Source of the DNA: Branchinecta lynchi
Taxonomy: Eukaryota; Arthropoda; Branchiopoda; Anostraca; Branchinectidae
Direction of reading: 5' to 3'
DNA: 64,000 nucleotides
Assembly: GCA_023053575.1 (NCBI GenBank)
Contig: JAKZAP010000013.1
Span: 5,838,001 to 5,902,000, forward strand
This document shows positions 55,290 to 64,000 of this stretch, in pieces; position 1 is the stretch's first letter, and each line of letters opens with the position of its first letter. The translations under genes and the position numbers were made by a program. The notes beneath the pieces are model-generated. The model had not been told where the DNA came from. It did not search any database and saw nothing but the letters and a program-made list of their open reading frames with translations.

Positions 55290-55615
55290 CCACCTTCCAA
55301 TTTTAAGACTCAATTGGCCTTATTACAGTTCAGCGCTCTAAGTGGACTAGTTACTGTTAGTCCCCCATTGCCTCATACCCAACACTTATTTAGACATAGT
55401 AAAAAGTTGGATCCATAGGGTACTGGGTCACTTTCACATTCTGCTGGTGAGACATATGCAAAACCTCCATTACCTGGGACACAGATGACAGGTTTTCCAC
55501 TCACTAACCTGTGGATCTATTTTACCATCTCTTATCCAAGTGCTGACGGTGAGGCGTGGTGGGATTAACAGAAACTAGTCCGCTTGGAAGCGCTGAACGC
55601 GAATATGACCAATAG
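55290..55615. mobile_element. Foldback element, about 85-bp arms
   Basis: CAGCGCTCTAAGTGGACTAG...CCTCATACCCAACACTTATT...GTTGGATCCATAGG is mirrored by CCTGTGGATCTATTTTACCA...GACTAGTCCGCTTGGAAGCGCTG-type words. A half copy lies at about 62720-62840. Confidence 0.75.
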
Positions 55616-56165
55616 CGAGCATATCCTGTTAGCTCACGTGCAAGCTTCATTTTCCTTAGTCAGTGCGTTCTGTGTTCGAGTGCATAAATTATGATGCCTC
55701 ACATGACATTTGCCGATTTGCCTCATAAGCCATTACTTGCAACATCGGAATCATAGATATCACTATGAATAAGAGCGTTTTACGTATTTATACGATTGCC
55801 TTTCAATTTTGTGCATCATATAACAATTGTCCGTCTTAATATGTGACAATAGGTCACCTGTGTAAGACGAACAACAAATTACCCAAAACTATTTTTCAAC
55901 AAACTGTTTTTTTTTTTCATCGAAAACTTACTTTAACTCCCTCCAGATCAACATATCTGTATAAGTTAAGTAGATGCTGAAGAAGTAGAAGGAAGAATGT
56001 CCGTAGATGAAAGATTCAAATTTATTTATATTTTTGAATTTGTATCTGAATCTATATAGAGAGAGGCGAGCGGCCAGCGAGTAGGGCGCGATTACATTTA
56101 TGAACCGTTCTAGGGACACTCAACCGTGACGTAGCTCCTCAAACTGACGACACCAAACTTGTTAT
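55616..56165. other. No supported feature
   Basis: AT-rich intronic sequence with a T run at 55905. Confidence 0.4.
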
Positions 56166-56167
56166 GA

Positions 56168-56495
56168 AACTCCGACTAGATTTAGTCGACACCTGGATTT
56201 AGTCGACACCTACATTTGGTCGACACCTAGATTTAGTCGACTCCTAGATTTAGTCGACACTTAGATTTGGTTGACACCTAGATTTATTCGACACCTAGAT
56301 TTAGTCGACACCTAGATTTATTCGACACCTAGATTTAGTCGACCCCTAGATTTAGTCGACACTTAGATTTGGTTGACACCTAGATTTAGTCGACACCTAG
56401 ATTTAGTCGACACCTAGATTTATTCGACACCTAGATTTGGTCGACACCCAGATTTAGTCGACACCTAGATTTAATCGACCCCTAGATCTAGTCAG
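56168..56495. repeat. 17-bp minisatellite, about 19 copies
   Basis: The unit GACACCTAGATTTAGTC repeats head to tail with point variants (TTTGG, TTATTC, ACTTAG, ACCCC). The variant pair CACTTAGATTTGGTTGAC recurs about 102 bp apart (six units), so there is a higher-order period. Unit length is not a multiple of three, so it is not a coding repeat. Confidence 0.92.
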
Positions 56496-56904
56496 AATTC
56501 CAGACAGGCAGCAGCGAACTAGAAGGCAATCGTACACATATGTAGAGCGCTTCCAGCCGTACGGATACCTACGATTCCGATGGGGCAAATAAGATGCACA
56601 AGCAGCCAACGAAAAAGCATACAACAAAGATATCACATTTGGATGAATGAATCAATGTTCTCCCAGTAATGCCAATGGTCCATGGCAGGGTAGATACCTA
56701 GTGTTTATTTTTTAATTTTATGTTGCCAAGACCATCGGGCTCTTGCGTACTGAAATCCTGCCCTATCAATCCTCGCGGTGCATACACCCATTTCAAGAGT
56801 TGACACAACCTCAATCACCAAGAAACTAACATGAAGTAAAGCATTCAGAGTAGGCTCTTCATGAAAACGACAATACTTTCAATCTACGCGGTCCGTGATG
56901 GTTT
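56496..56904. other. No supported feature
   Basis: Intronic sequence. Confidence 0.4.
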
Positions 56905-57850
56905 ATGGGATCCCAAAACGCAAGTGGAGGGATACCTATGACATCGCAAAAATTGTCCGTCTGTCCGTCCGTCTGTCAGCACGATAACTCTCGAAGGAAA
57001 TGAGATATTTTGATGAAGCTTGGTGAGAAGATTCTTTGTGTCAAGGGACAGGTCAAGTTCATAGACAGGCTCTGTAGCCCTAGATTTAGTGGTGGGGAGG
57101 GGGTTCAAACTAAGGGGCAAACAAAACATTTTTAAACAGCTATTGAGATAATCGATTAAGGGATAAGAAGACATGCTGAACATGATTATGAAAATCTTTT
57201 TCTCGCTGGACAAGCTTTTTGCCAGGAATCCAGCCAGAGTCGGAAAGTTCGTTAGAAGTAAATGTTTTATTTGAAGTCGATCAGATGTTCGATTAAGAAG
57301 ACATGATGGATACTTGCGTGAAAATTATTTTCGCCCGGAATCCGACCAAAACCGGAAAATTTGTTAAAGGCAGAAGTTTTATCTGAAGTTGGTTAGATGT
57401 CCAATCCAGAGGTAAGAAGAGTTGCTGAATCCGTATATGACAATCTTTTTTTTCCAGAACATATAGTTCGCCCGGAATTCTGCTAAAACGGAAGATTTGT
57501 TAGAAGTTAAAGTTTTATTTGAAGTTGATTAGATGTTGAATATAGGTAAGGAGATACGGTGAGTTCGTTTTTTAGCTTTATATCTTGCCGGACAAGCAGT
57601 TCACCCGCAATTCGGGCGAAACCGGATATTTGCCAGAAGAAGTCAGGAAGTTTTGATCAGTTTCTTCAAAATAGATTTGACTTATAGGGGTAAACACACA
57701 AGCTGAATCCATACCTGAACTTGGTTTTCTCAGATGATTAGATATTTGGTGATTAGAGAACTGTTCAACGAGTCTGGCGAAGACTGGATCTGGCGAAGAC
57801 AAGGCCCAATAGTCTGTATCAAATTACATTTTTGGGATCCCATCGAAACC
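56905..57850 (-). repeat. BamPal repeat copy, complete, reverse orientation
   Basis: It starts GGGATCCCAAAACGCAAGTG and includes TGTCCGTCTGTCCGTCCGTC, GATGAAGCTTGGTGAGAAG and several CGGAATCCGACCAAAACCGG monomers. It ends GGGATCCCATCGAAACCTTT then GGTCTTGTT. Both caps are present. Confidence 0.8.
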
Positions 57851-58165
57851 TTTGGTCTTGTTGTAAGCGCTGAACTGGCTGGTCCCCTTATCAAACTTAG
57901 GGCAGCTGCTATACTTTATAACCTCTCTTCTCGGCGGAGTCAGATCAGTAAACTTGTCTGAAGAGTTCTAAAGCTAGGGATAACTGCTTTTCCCAGCTGT
58001 GTGCCGAAATAAAGAACTTCATTCATATTGAAAAATGAAGATTAAAAGAACTAGAATTCAATTCAGTTGGCTCTAGGACGGCAGCCGGTCTCGCTTCCTC
58101 TTTCAAACTGAGTTTCACTTAGGTAGGTCAGGCCTGCGGTGAGTGTAGGCTCACTGAACGAGCAG
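57851..58165. other. No supported feature
   Basis: Intronic sequence. Confidence 0.4.
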
Positions 58166-58167
58166 AG

Positions 58168-59385
58168 TTTTTCGGATCCCAAAACGTAAGTGACGGGAAA
58201 CCTATGACTTCGTGTTGCCCGTCCGTCAGTCCGTCTGTCTGTTAGCACTACAACCTCTCAAAAAGATTGAGATATTTGGTCCAAACTTGGTGTGAGAATC
58301 CTTTGGGTCAAAGTACAGGCCAAGTTCGTAGATGGCCCCCATAGGCCATAGTTTTATATTTAGGGATGGAGGACAGGTTTCAAATTAGGAGTCGGAAAAA
58401 GTATTTTTTCAAACATATAAAGGAGTATTTATTTTTTTAAAGCTAACTAAATAGTCGACTTAGGGGTAAGGAGACATGGTGAGTCCGAATACGAAAATTA
58501 TTTTCTCGCCGGATAGGTAGTTCACTCGGAATCCGGTAAAAACCGGAAAATTTGTGAAAAGTAAAAGTTTGTTTGAAGTTGATTAAAGATTCGCCTCAGG
58601 GATAAGGAGACATGGTGAATCGTATATGAAGATATTTTTTTCAATCATGTTAAGTTGATTAGAGGTTCGAAGTGTGTGTATGGAGACATGCTGAACTCGT
58701 TTTTTGAGCTTTAATGTTTTGCCAGACATGAAGTTCGACCGAAATCCGAAACCAGACATTTGGCATAAGTATAAGTCAGGAAGTTTTTTTAATTAATTTC
58801 GTCAAGTAGATATGCTGTAGGGTATATGGGTAAACACACATGCTGAAGCATAGATAGTCCTTTAGCCCAAGCTGACTGCGAATCATAGTTGACGGTGCAA
58901 AACAGATAAGACCTGACTTACCCGTTTCGCACCGTCAAATATGAATCATATCTGAACTTGGCCTTCTCAGGTGATTACCACTGACCTTAATCAGTTTCTA
59001 AATTTTATTAGTAAAATTGTTTATTAGTCTTGGTTAAGAAGTCCCCCAAGGACAACTTGGACGCCGGTGATTCGGTGATTTACACCCTAGGGAATTACCA
59101 TTAATGTATTCTGATCTAAACAAGTGTAGTCAGTGGCGAAACTAGCCCATTTTCGTGGGGGGGGGGGAGCAGGCCCAGATTTTTACCGACGAGATTTTAT
59201 GATTTACCGACAAAAAGCGTTTATTTGAAGATGTATCGCTTAGTTCTTATGTTTTTTGTTACAAGTTGTTTACTGAGATTTTGTGTAAAATAAAGAATAA
59301 CCTAACCTAACCTTGCGAATACCGGACATCTTGACCCAATTGTATCGATCAAGTATTACATTTTCGGGATCCCATCGAAACCTTC
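58168..59385 (-). repeat. BamPal copy with nested foldback and G-run element
   Basis: From CGGATCCCAAAACGTAAGTG to CGGGATCCCATCGAAACCTT (59366-59385). A small foldback at 58858-58955 (GACGGTGCAAAACAGATAAG mirrored by ACCCGTTTCGCACCGTC) interrupts it. A further block at about 58980-59320 contains CAGTGGCGAAACTAGCCCAT plus a G run and AAATAAAGAATAACCTAACC. Confidence 0.65.
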
Positions 59386-59402
59386 GATCTCCTTTCTTAA
59401 TC

Positions 59403-59720
59403 GAAAGAAATAGAAAACCGTGATTTTCGGGTTTTTTTATCAGCTAATTAAATGATAAAAAAAAACCCGAAAATCACGGTTTTCTATTTCTTTCGTAATG
59501 AATGGTCAGCTTGGCTTCAAACCTTATATTCGTCAAGCTTACGGGGAGCATGTGGCCAATTGTGTGACTGATTATATTTCCATATCAAAACGGCAGGCGA
59601 ATGTTTTTAAAAAAATAATTAGCTGATAAAAAAAAAAAGAAAAAAAAAAAAAAAACCCCGAAAATCACGGTTTTCTATTTCTTTCGTAATGAATGGTCAG
59701 CTTGGCTTCAAACCTTATAT
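59403..59720. mobile_element. Foldback/retroposon-like element, 318 bp, 13-bp duplication
   Basis: TCCTTTCTTAATC stands at both sides (59390-59402, 59721-59733). The interior has GAAATAGAAAACCGTGATTT mirrored by AAATCACGGTTTTCTATTTC, followed by a second direct copy of the right arm after an A run, ending GGCTTCAAACCTTATATTC. Related to the element at 45030-45530. Confidence 0.75.
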
Positions 59721-59739
59721 TCCTTTCTTAATCTCAGCA

Positions 59740-60300
59740 GCTACTACAAATTCTCTTATACCTTCCGCGATGTTTTCATAAACCTCGAGCTGCTTCATAT
59801 GGAGAGATTGCACCATATCCAACAAAAACGGATATTTCTACAACATCATCAGGGGAGCATAACATAATAATTTAACATTGGGAGGTATAGGACTTTTGAC
59901 TATGAAATTAACTTATCGGCATTTGGTCATCATTCTGAGCCGGTGACTTGCTGGAAATGTTGATTGGACTATTCCTTAATCGTACATTTCCATTTTTGCA
60001 AAAAAAGGTTCCATGGGAGTAAGAGCTTGAAGGCTTCAAAGTTCCAACACAAAACCGCAATCTCAAATCCTATTGGTCTTTTACGACGTGTCTTTCAAAA
60101 TACAACGAACAGGAAGCAGGATTCGATTTTGTAGTGAAAGCTGTCATTTCTGATGAAACTTTTCTATAAAGCTGTGATTATACGATTAAGAAAAAACAGG
60201 GAATTGTTTCCAGCTATTTACAGGCTTGAAATAGTTATAAAACATAGATAATTCGGAAAAGTCGAAAGTTTTATACTACATAATGTTAATTTACTTGATA
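59740..60300. other. No supported feature
   Basis: Intronic sequence. Confidence 0.4.
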
Positions 60301-60330
60301 GTCCTTCAGCCCAAGCTGGCTGCGAATCTT

Positions 60331-60493
60331 ATTTGACGGTGCAAAACGGATAAGTCAGCTACATTTAATTGGAGCTGTATTTCGGCCCTTCTTGGCAAGG
60401 GTCTTCTTAGCCTGAAGACGACCCTTGCCAAGAAGGGCCGAAATATAGCTCCAATAAAATGTAGCTGACTTATCCGTTTTACACCGTCAAATA
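60331..60493. mobile_element. Foldback element, near-perfect palindrome
   Basis: TATTTGACGGTGCAAAACGG...TTTCGGCCCTTCTTGGCAAGG is mirrored by CCTTGCCAAGAAGGGCCGAAA...CCGTTTTACACCGTCAAATA, arms about 80 bp with almost no loop. This is the cleanest copy of the family. The border word CAGCCCAAGCTGGCTGCGAA lies at 60308. Confidence 0.9.
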
Positions 60494-61317
60494 TGTTAAA
60501 TTACTATTTTCCTACTCTAATCCATTTTCGTTGGGTACGTCGCAATCTCTCTACAATTTATCGGGCGACCCGTCCGCAGAATTACAATGTATTAACAAGG
60601 GCTTTAACTTTCACCTCTTCACGAATTTTCAATCGTTTCCATGATTGATCGCCTGATGGCGACCAGGGAAAAAATATTTATAGAGCCGACTAGTCCTTTT
60701 TTTTTTCTTACCTCTCCTCTTTATCGTCCGCATTTGCCTGTTTATCAAAATCTCAGCTTAATTGCTGTTTTTTTTTGTATTCCTTCTTTATACTGTACTA
60801 TTTCCATCATTTGTTTGAAGCGTAACAAAAATGCATCGTTGTCATCATCATTCTTCACTAACTCATCCTCGAGCGCAAACTGCAGCAACACCAGTGATTT
60901 TCTCTATCATTCTGAACGGAATCTCGAACGTGGGGGAGGGGGTCGATAATGGTCTTAAAAACGACCGTTTCCAATCCAGCGAGTCTTTTGAACAAGGCTT
61001 CAAGTACCTTCCCACTAATCACACTTCCCGAACCTCAACGATCCTTTCCAAATTAGAAGATAGCAAATTAAGAGTTCCTGACAACGTGAATTCTAAAAAA
61101 AGAACGCCCTCTTTGCTCCCAACAGCTTCCTGCTTTCCCTAGTTTCGATGTCTCTGGCAAACCTAATCACTCCCGTTAGAAAGGCTCGACTGAAGAGAAT
61201 GTAAACTGATTTGCCAAAGAAGACAAGTCCCAACTCCACTCAAAAGGACAAAGACGTGCGGTGATGGGTCTGACGAGACATCCCAACCGTCTGACATCAA
61301 GATGCAAGATCAGAGGT
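60494..61317. other. No supported gene
   Basis: Two overlapping plus frames (60641-60949, 60831-61142) of about 100 codons have no recognisable domain or splice context. The predicted upstream ADAM10 exon (HYE...RAKR region) was looked for on the minus strand and not seen. Confidence 0.4.
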
Positions 61318-62280
61318 TCCGATGGGATCCCAAAAATTTTACTATTTGCTCCCGACAATTCGGTCTTGTAGGTATTAGGTCTTAAACAGACGTCTTGAAC
61401 ATTTTTACTATTAAAATTTACAAACAGGTAATAATCGGAGGTAATAATCGGAGAAGACCAAGTTCATAACTGACAGTGCAAACGGATACGCCAGCTGAAC
61501 CTCACCAAGTTCAGATATATTCGGACATCCGTTTTGCGCTGTCAAGTATTCAGATATGGATTCAGCATGTGGTTTACCCTATAGCCTACGTCTTATCTCC
61601 TTCCTTCCTTACTTCTGCCCAACTTCCGGTTTAGGCCGGACTTGTCTGGCAAAACAACTAAAGCTCAAAAAAGAATTAAGCATGTCTCCTTACACTTTAT
61701 CCAACATCTAATCAACTTCAGATTAAACTTTTACTTTAACAAATTTTCCGGTTTCAGCCGGATTCCGAGCGATTTATACGGCTGGTGAGAAAATGATTGT
61801 CATATACGAATTCAGCATGTCTTCTTACCCGCAAATCGAACATCTTATAAAATTTAAATAAAACTTTTACTTTTAACTAATTCTCCGGTTTTGGCCGGAT
61901 TCCGGCCGAAGTAATTTTCCGGCGAGAAAATAAATTTCATATTCGGACTTAGCACGTCTCCTTGCCCCTAAATCGAACCTCTAATTAACTTCATATTAAA
62001 CTTTTACTTTTCACAAATTTTCCGGTTTTCACCGGATTCCGGGTGAACCTATTTGTCCAGCGAGAAAATAGATTTCATTTTCGAATTCAGCAAGTCTCTT
62101 TACCCCTAAATCAACTATATCAATAGCTTCGGAAAAATATTTTGTTTGCCCCTTACTTTGAAACCCCTCCACCACCCTCAAATATAGAGCTACATAGCCC
62201 ATTTTCGAAGTTGACCTGTACTTCGACCCAAAGGATCCTCCCACCAAGTTTCACCAAAATATCTCAATAACCTAACTGCG
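61318..62280 (+). repeat. BamPal repeat copy, right cap lost
   Basis: Left cap GATGGGATCCCAAAAATTTT with closing GGTCTTGTAGG, monomers with TTTTCCGGTTTTGGCCGGAT, then CACCAAGTTTCACCAAAATA. A decayed foldback arm pair lies at about 61470-61545 (ACAGTGCAAACGGATACGCC, ACATCCGTTTTGCGCTGTC). Confidence 0.75.
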
Positions 62281-62919
62281 ATGTCATAGGTACAATCAGA
62301 TAGAACCTCAGTCTTTGGTACAATGCTGTGACTATGAACACCCCGACAAAACTGAGCGGACCTAGAGGTATTTACTGTAGCCTTTTACTCGTCTACTCTA
62401 CTTCCCTCTTCGCCGTTGCTCATCGCCTAGAAACAAAATGCAGGAGACGTACTCCGCGCTGACCCGCTCTTGAGCGCGTCCAAAGAACCAATCAGCTTTA
62501 TTTTCTACTTATCCTCAAGGTGGTTTCGCAGCGATATAGCTTATTGTAGAGGTAACGAAACGTCATGTCGCGCGAAGCTACTAACCTCCACTCGTTCACA
62601 ACGGAGAAGGTACGGGGAAATACTCGACTCAGCATAGTACAAAGATAGGGAGACGGAGGTTCTATCTGATTATTTGTTCTTGCTGACATGAACCACCGAA
62701 ACCAATTCGACATACTCCAGCTCAGCGATCTAAGTGGGCTAGTTTCAGAAAGTCCCCACTGTCTCATTCTCAACATTTCGGACAGACATGGTAAAATAGA
62801 TCCACAAGCTGATGAGTAGAAAATCGGTAATCTGCTTGCCGAAGAAGTAGATTCAGCCCTAACTGTGTGCTTACAAATTGGCACTTGTCGATATGCTGTC
62901 CAACTTCCAACCGTCCAAC
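62281..62919. repeat. Intronic; half copy of the 55290 foldback
   Basis: CAGCGATCTAAGTGGGCTAG, CCCCACTGTCTCATTCTC and ATGGTAAAATAGATCCACAA (about 62730-62805) parallel one arm at 55330-55400. The 128-codon minus frame overlapping it is a shadow. Confidence 0.5.
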
Positions 62920-63330
62920 TTAACCGAAAAGGTCTAAGACCCGACAGTCTAGTTACACATCACTTATTCACTTAAATAGGCATGAAAACACATAATGGAT
63001 TTCATCGAACGAACGCGTTCGCACTAGTGGTAGCATACCTATATGCTTGAAATGTAGACCAATTACAAAGGTAGCCATTGCCAAAAAATAAGCGCGCGCT
63101 CGTCGTCTTTAATCCTGCGGATGCAGGCTTGTTTTCGAACTAAAAATTCCGCGTCTGGATGAATTTTTGGTCGCCATGCAAGCAGCACAAGTTCTGAACG
63201 TCATTACTACAGCCTGTGGGGAACAAAAATGCAAATCTCTTGGGTGGGTCAAAATGTTTCAGTGTATTCAAATATCAGATGTAAAAATAAACTGCCCTTT
63301 CAGTTAAACTTTAACGCGTATCAAAACTGG
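62920..63330. repeat. Interspersed repeat 'E2', reverse copy, TIR-like ends
   Basis: The left end AACTTAACCGAAAAGG and the right end CCTTTCAGTTAAACTTTAACG are roughly inverted. The interior TTTTGGTCGCC, CAGTGTATTCAAATATCAGA and TGTAAAAATAAACTGC is the reverse complement of 28090-28175. Confidence 0.55.
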
Positions 63331-63524
63331 ACATGCTAGTCCGAATCCAATCTAAAGCTTCTGGTTGACACAAACCAACCCGCTCTGTAGACAACCATCA
63401 GTACCAGCCACGATCTGAGGCACTCCTAAATAGCAACCAATTTCCAGAAAAACGGAAATAAAAGCCAAGACACTGAAAATATTCGCAAGGATGAATAAGG
63501 ATTCAAAACATTAGATATCACACT

Positions 63525-63829
63525 GAGCGTGTTCCAGCCTACTTACAGTAGTTACTACGCATGACGTCACGAATTCTGGCTTTTGGCGTCAAGGCTGGAA
63601 CGATTTTTCTAGTTTCCAGCAGGATCTCACGCCACGGGCAAATCCGATCAATCACGTTACAAAGATGCCTAGTTACTACGCTTACTACGCTCCCGAGCAT
63701 GGTAAGCAAATAGTAACTATTAGTTACTATTCCAACAAGGCTGGAACGGTCAGCATCTGGTCAGCGTAGTAACTTTTCGTGAGGATGGAACGGAAATAGT
63801 AACTATTGTTAGAAAGGTGGAACACGCTC
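63525..63829. mobile_element. MITE, 305 bp, GAGCGTG ends, copy 2
   Basis: GAGCGTGTTCCAGC at the left and GGTGGAACACGCTC at the right. ACT flanks at 63522-63524 and 63830-63832. Same length as, and inverted relative to, the copy at 10486-10790, with CAGCCTACTTACAGTAGTTA, TTTTGGCGTCAAGGCTGGAA and CTACGCTCCCGAGCATGGTA. Confidence 0.85.
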
Positions 63830-64000
63830 ACTGTCAATTATACAGTGATGATTCATTTTCATCAAATAAACTGAGGAGATACGATACACATATGAAGTGA
63901 AGGATCTTAGGAACGAGGGGTCGAAATACTACTGAAGTTGAATGAATTGTCATCATAAGCAGTCGCGAAACTAACCCATTTTCGTGTTGGTAGGAGCCCC
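63830..64000. repeat. Window end; start of a CAGT-GCGAAACTA element
   Basis: CAGTCGCGAAACTAACCCAT then TTTCGTG at 63960-63987 matches CAGTGGCGAAACTAGCCCAT at 59131, a hAT-like terminus cut by the window edge. Confidence 0.4.

Noticed and set aside
56168..56495. Possible CRISPR-like array
   Set aside because: Units of 17 bp follow each other without unique spacers in a eukaryotic intron, so it is a minisatellite.
62498..62884. 128-codon minus-strand open frame
   Set aside because: Overlaps an arm of the foldback family also found at 55290-55615, so it is a shadow of a repeat.

Overview
This is a repeat-rich eukaryotic nuclear window, almost certainly from an invertebrate animal. It has spliced exons with GT/AG borders, introns of 4 to 19 kb, and dense decayed transposons, including LINE tails, MITEs, foldback elements and minisatellites. 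No ORF resembles a bacterial or organellar gene. I cannot place the phylum from sequence alone.

One real gene is recognisable. Six minus-strand exons (54351-54230, 44095-43575, 24225-24126, 19834-19694, 15653-15529, 8628-8500) join in frame into about 379 residues. They match, in order, the prodomain and the first part of the metalloprotease domain of ADAM10 (Drosophila Kuzbanian), the membrane protease that cuts Notch and other surface proteins. The furin-type cleavage site (RRRR) and the zinc-binding start [10 protein letters not shown] are visible. The signal-peptide exon lies beyond position 64000. The exons for the third zinc histidine, disintegrin domain, membrane segment and tail lie before position 1. 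The gene therefore spans at least 46 kb here and extends off both ends.

Everything else is intron filling. (a) A family ending in TTTTGGGATCCCAAAA, called 'BamPal' here, with an internal 137-bp tandem monomer, occurs about a dozen times. (b) A second family, 'gap-hairpin', ends in a GGCACTTG...CAAGTGCC hairpin and forms three clusters (5.9-7.8, 24.7-26.4, 36.0-37.4 kb). (c) A foldback family carries the word GGCCCTTCTTGGCAAGGG. (d) There are MITEs whose target-site duplications can be read directly: 8 bp (hAT type), TTAA (piggyBac type), TA, 3 bp (TTA, TAA, CAT, ACT) and 9 bp (Mutator type). (e) There are LINE remnants, several with readable reverse-transcriptase C-terminal fragments and tetranucleotide tails. 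(f) There are satellites of 266, 20, 30 and 17 bp. Many insertions are nested, and sister copies supply the empty sites.

I found no operon-like system, CRISPR array or rRNA. The points most worth following are the gene structure with its enlarged prodomain linker, the shared architecture of the BamPal and gap-hairpin families, and the datable nesting of elements.
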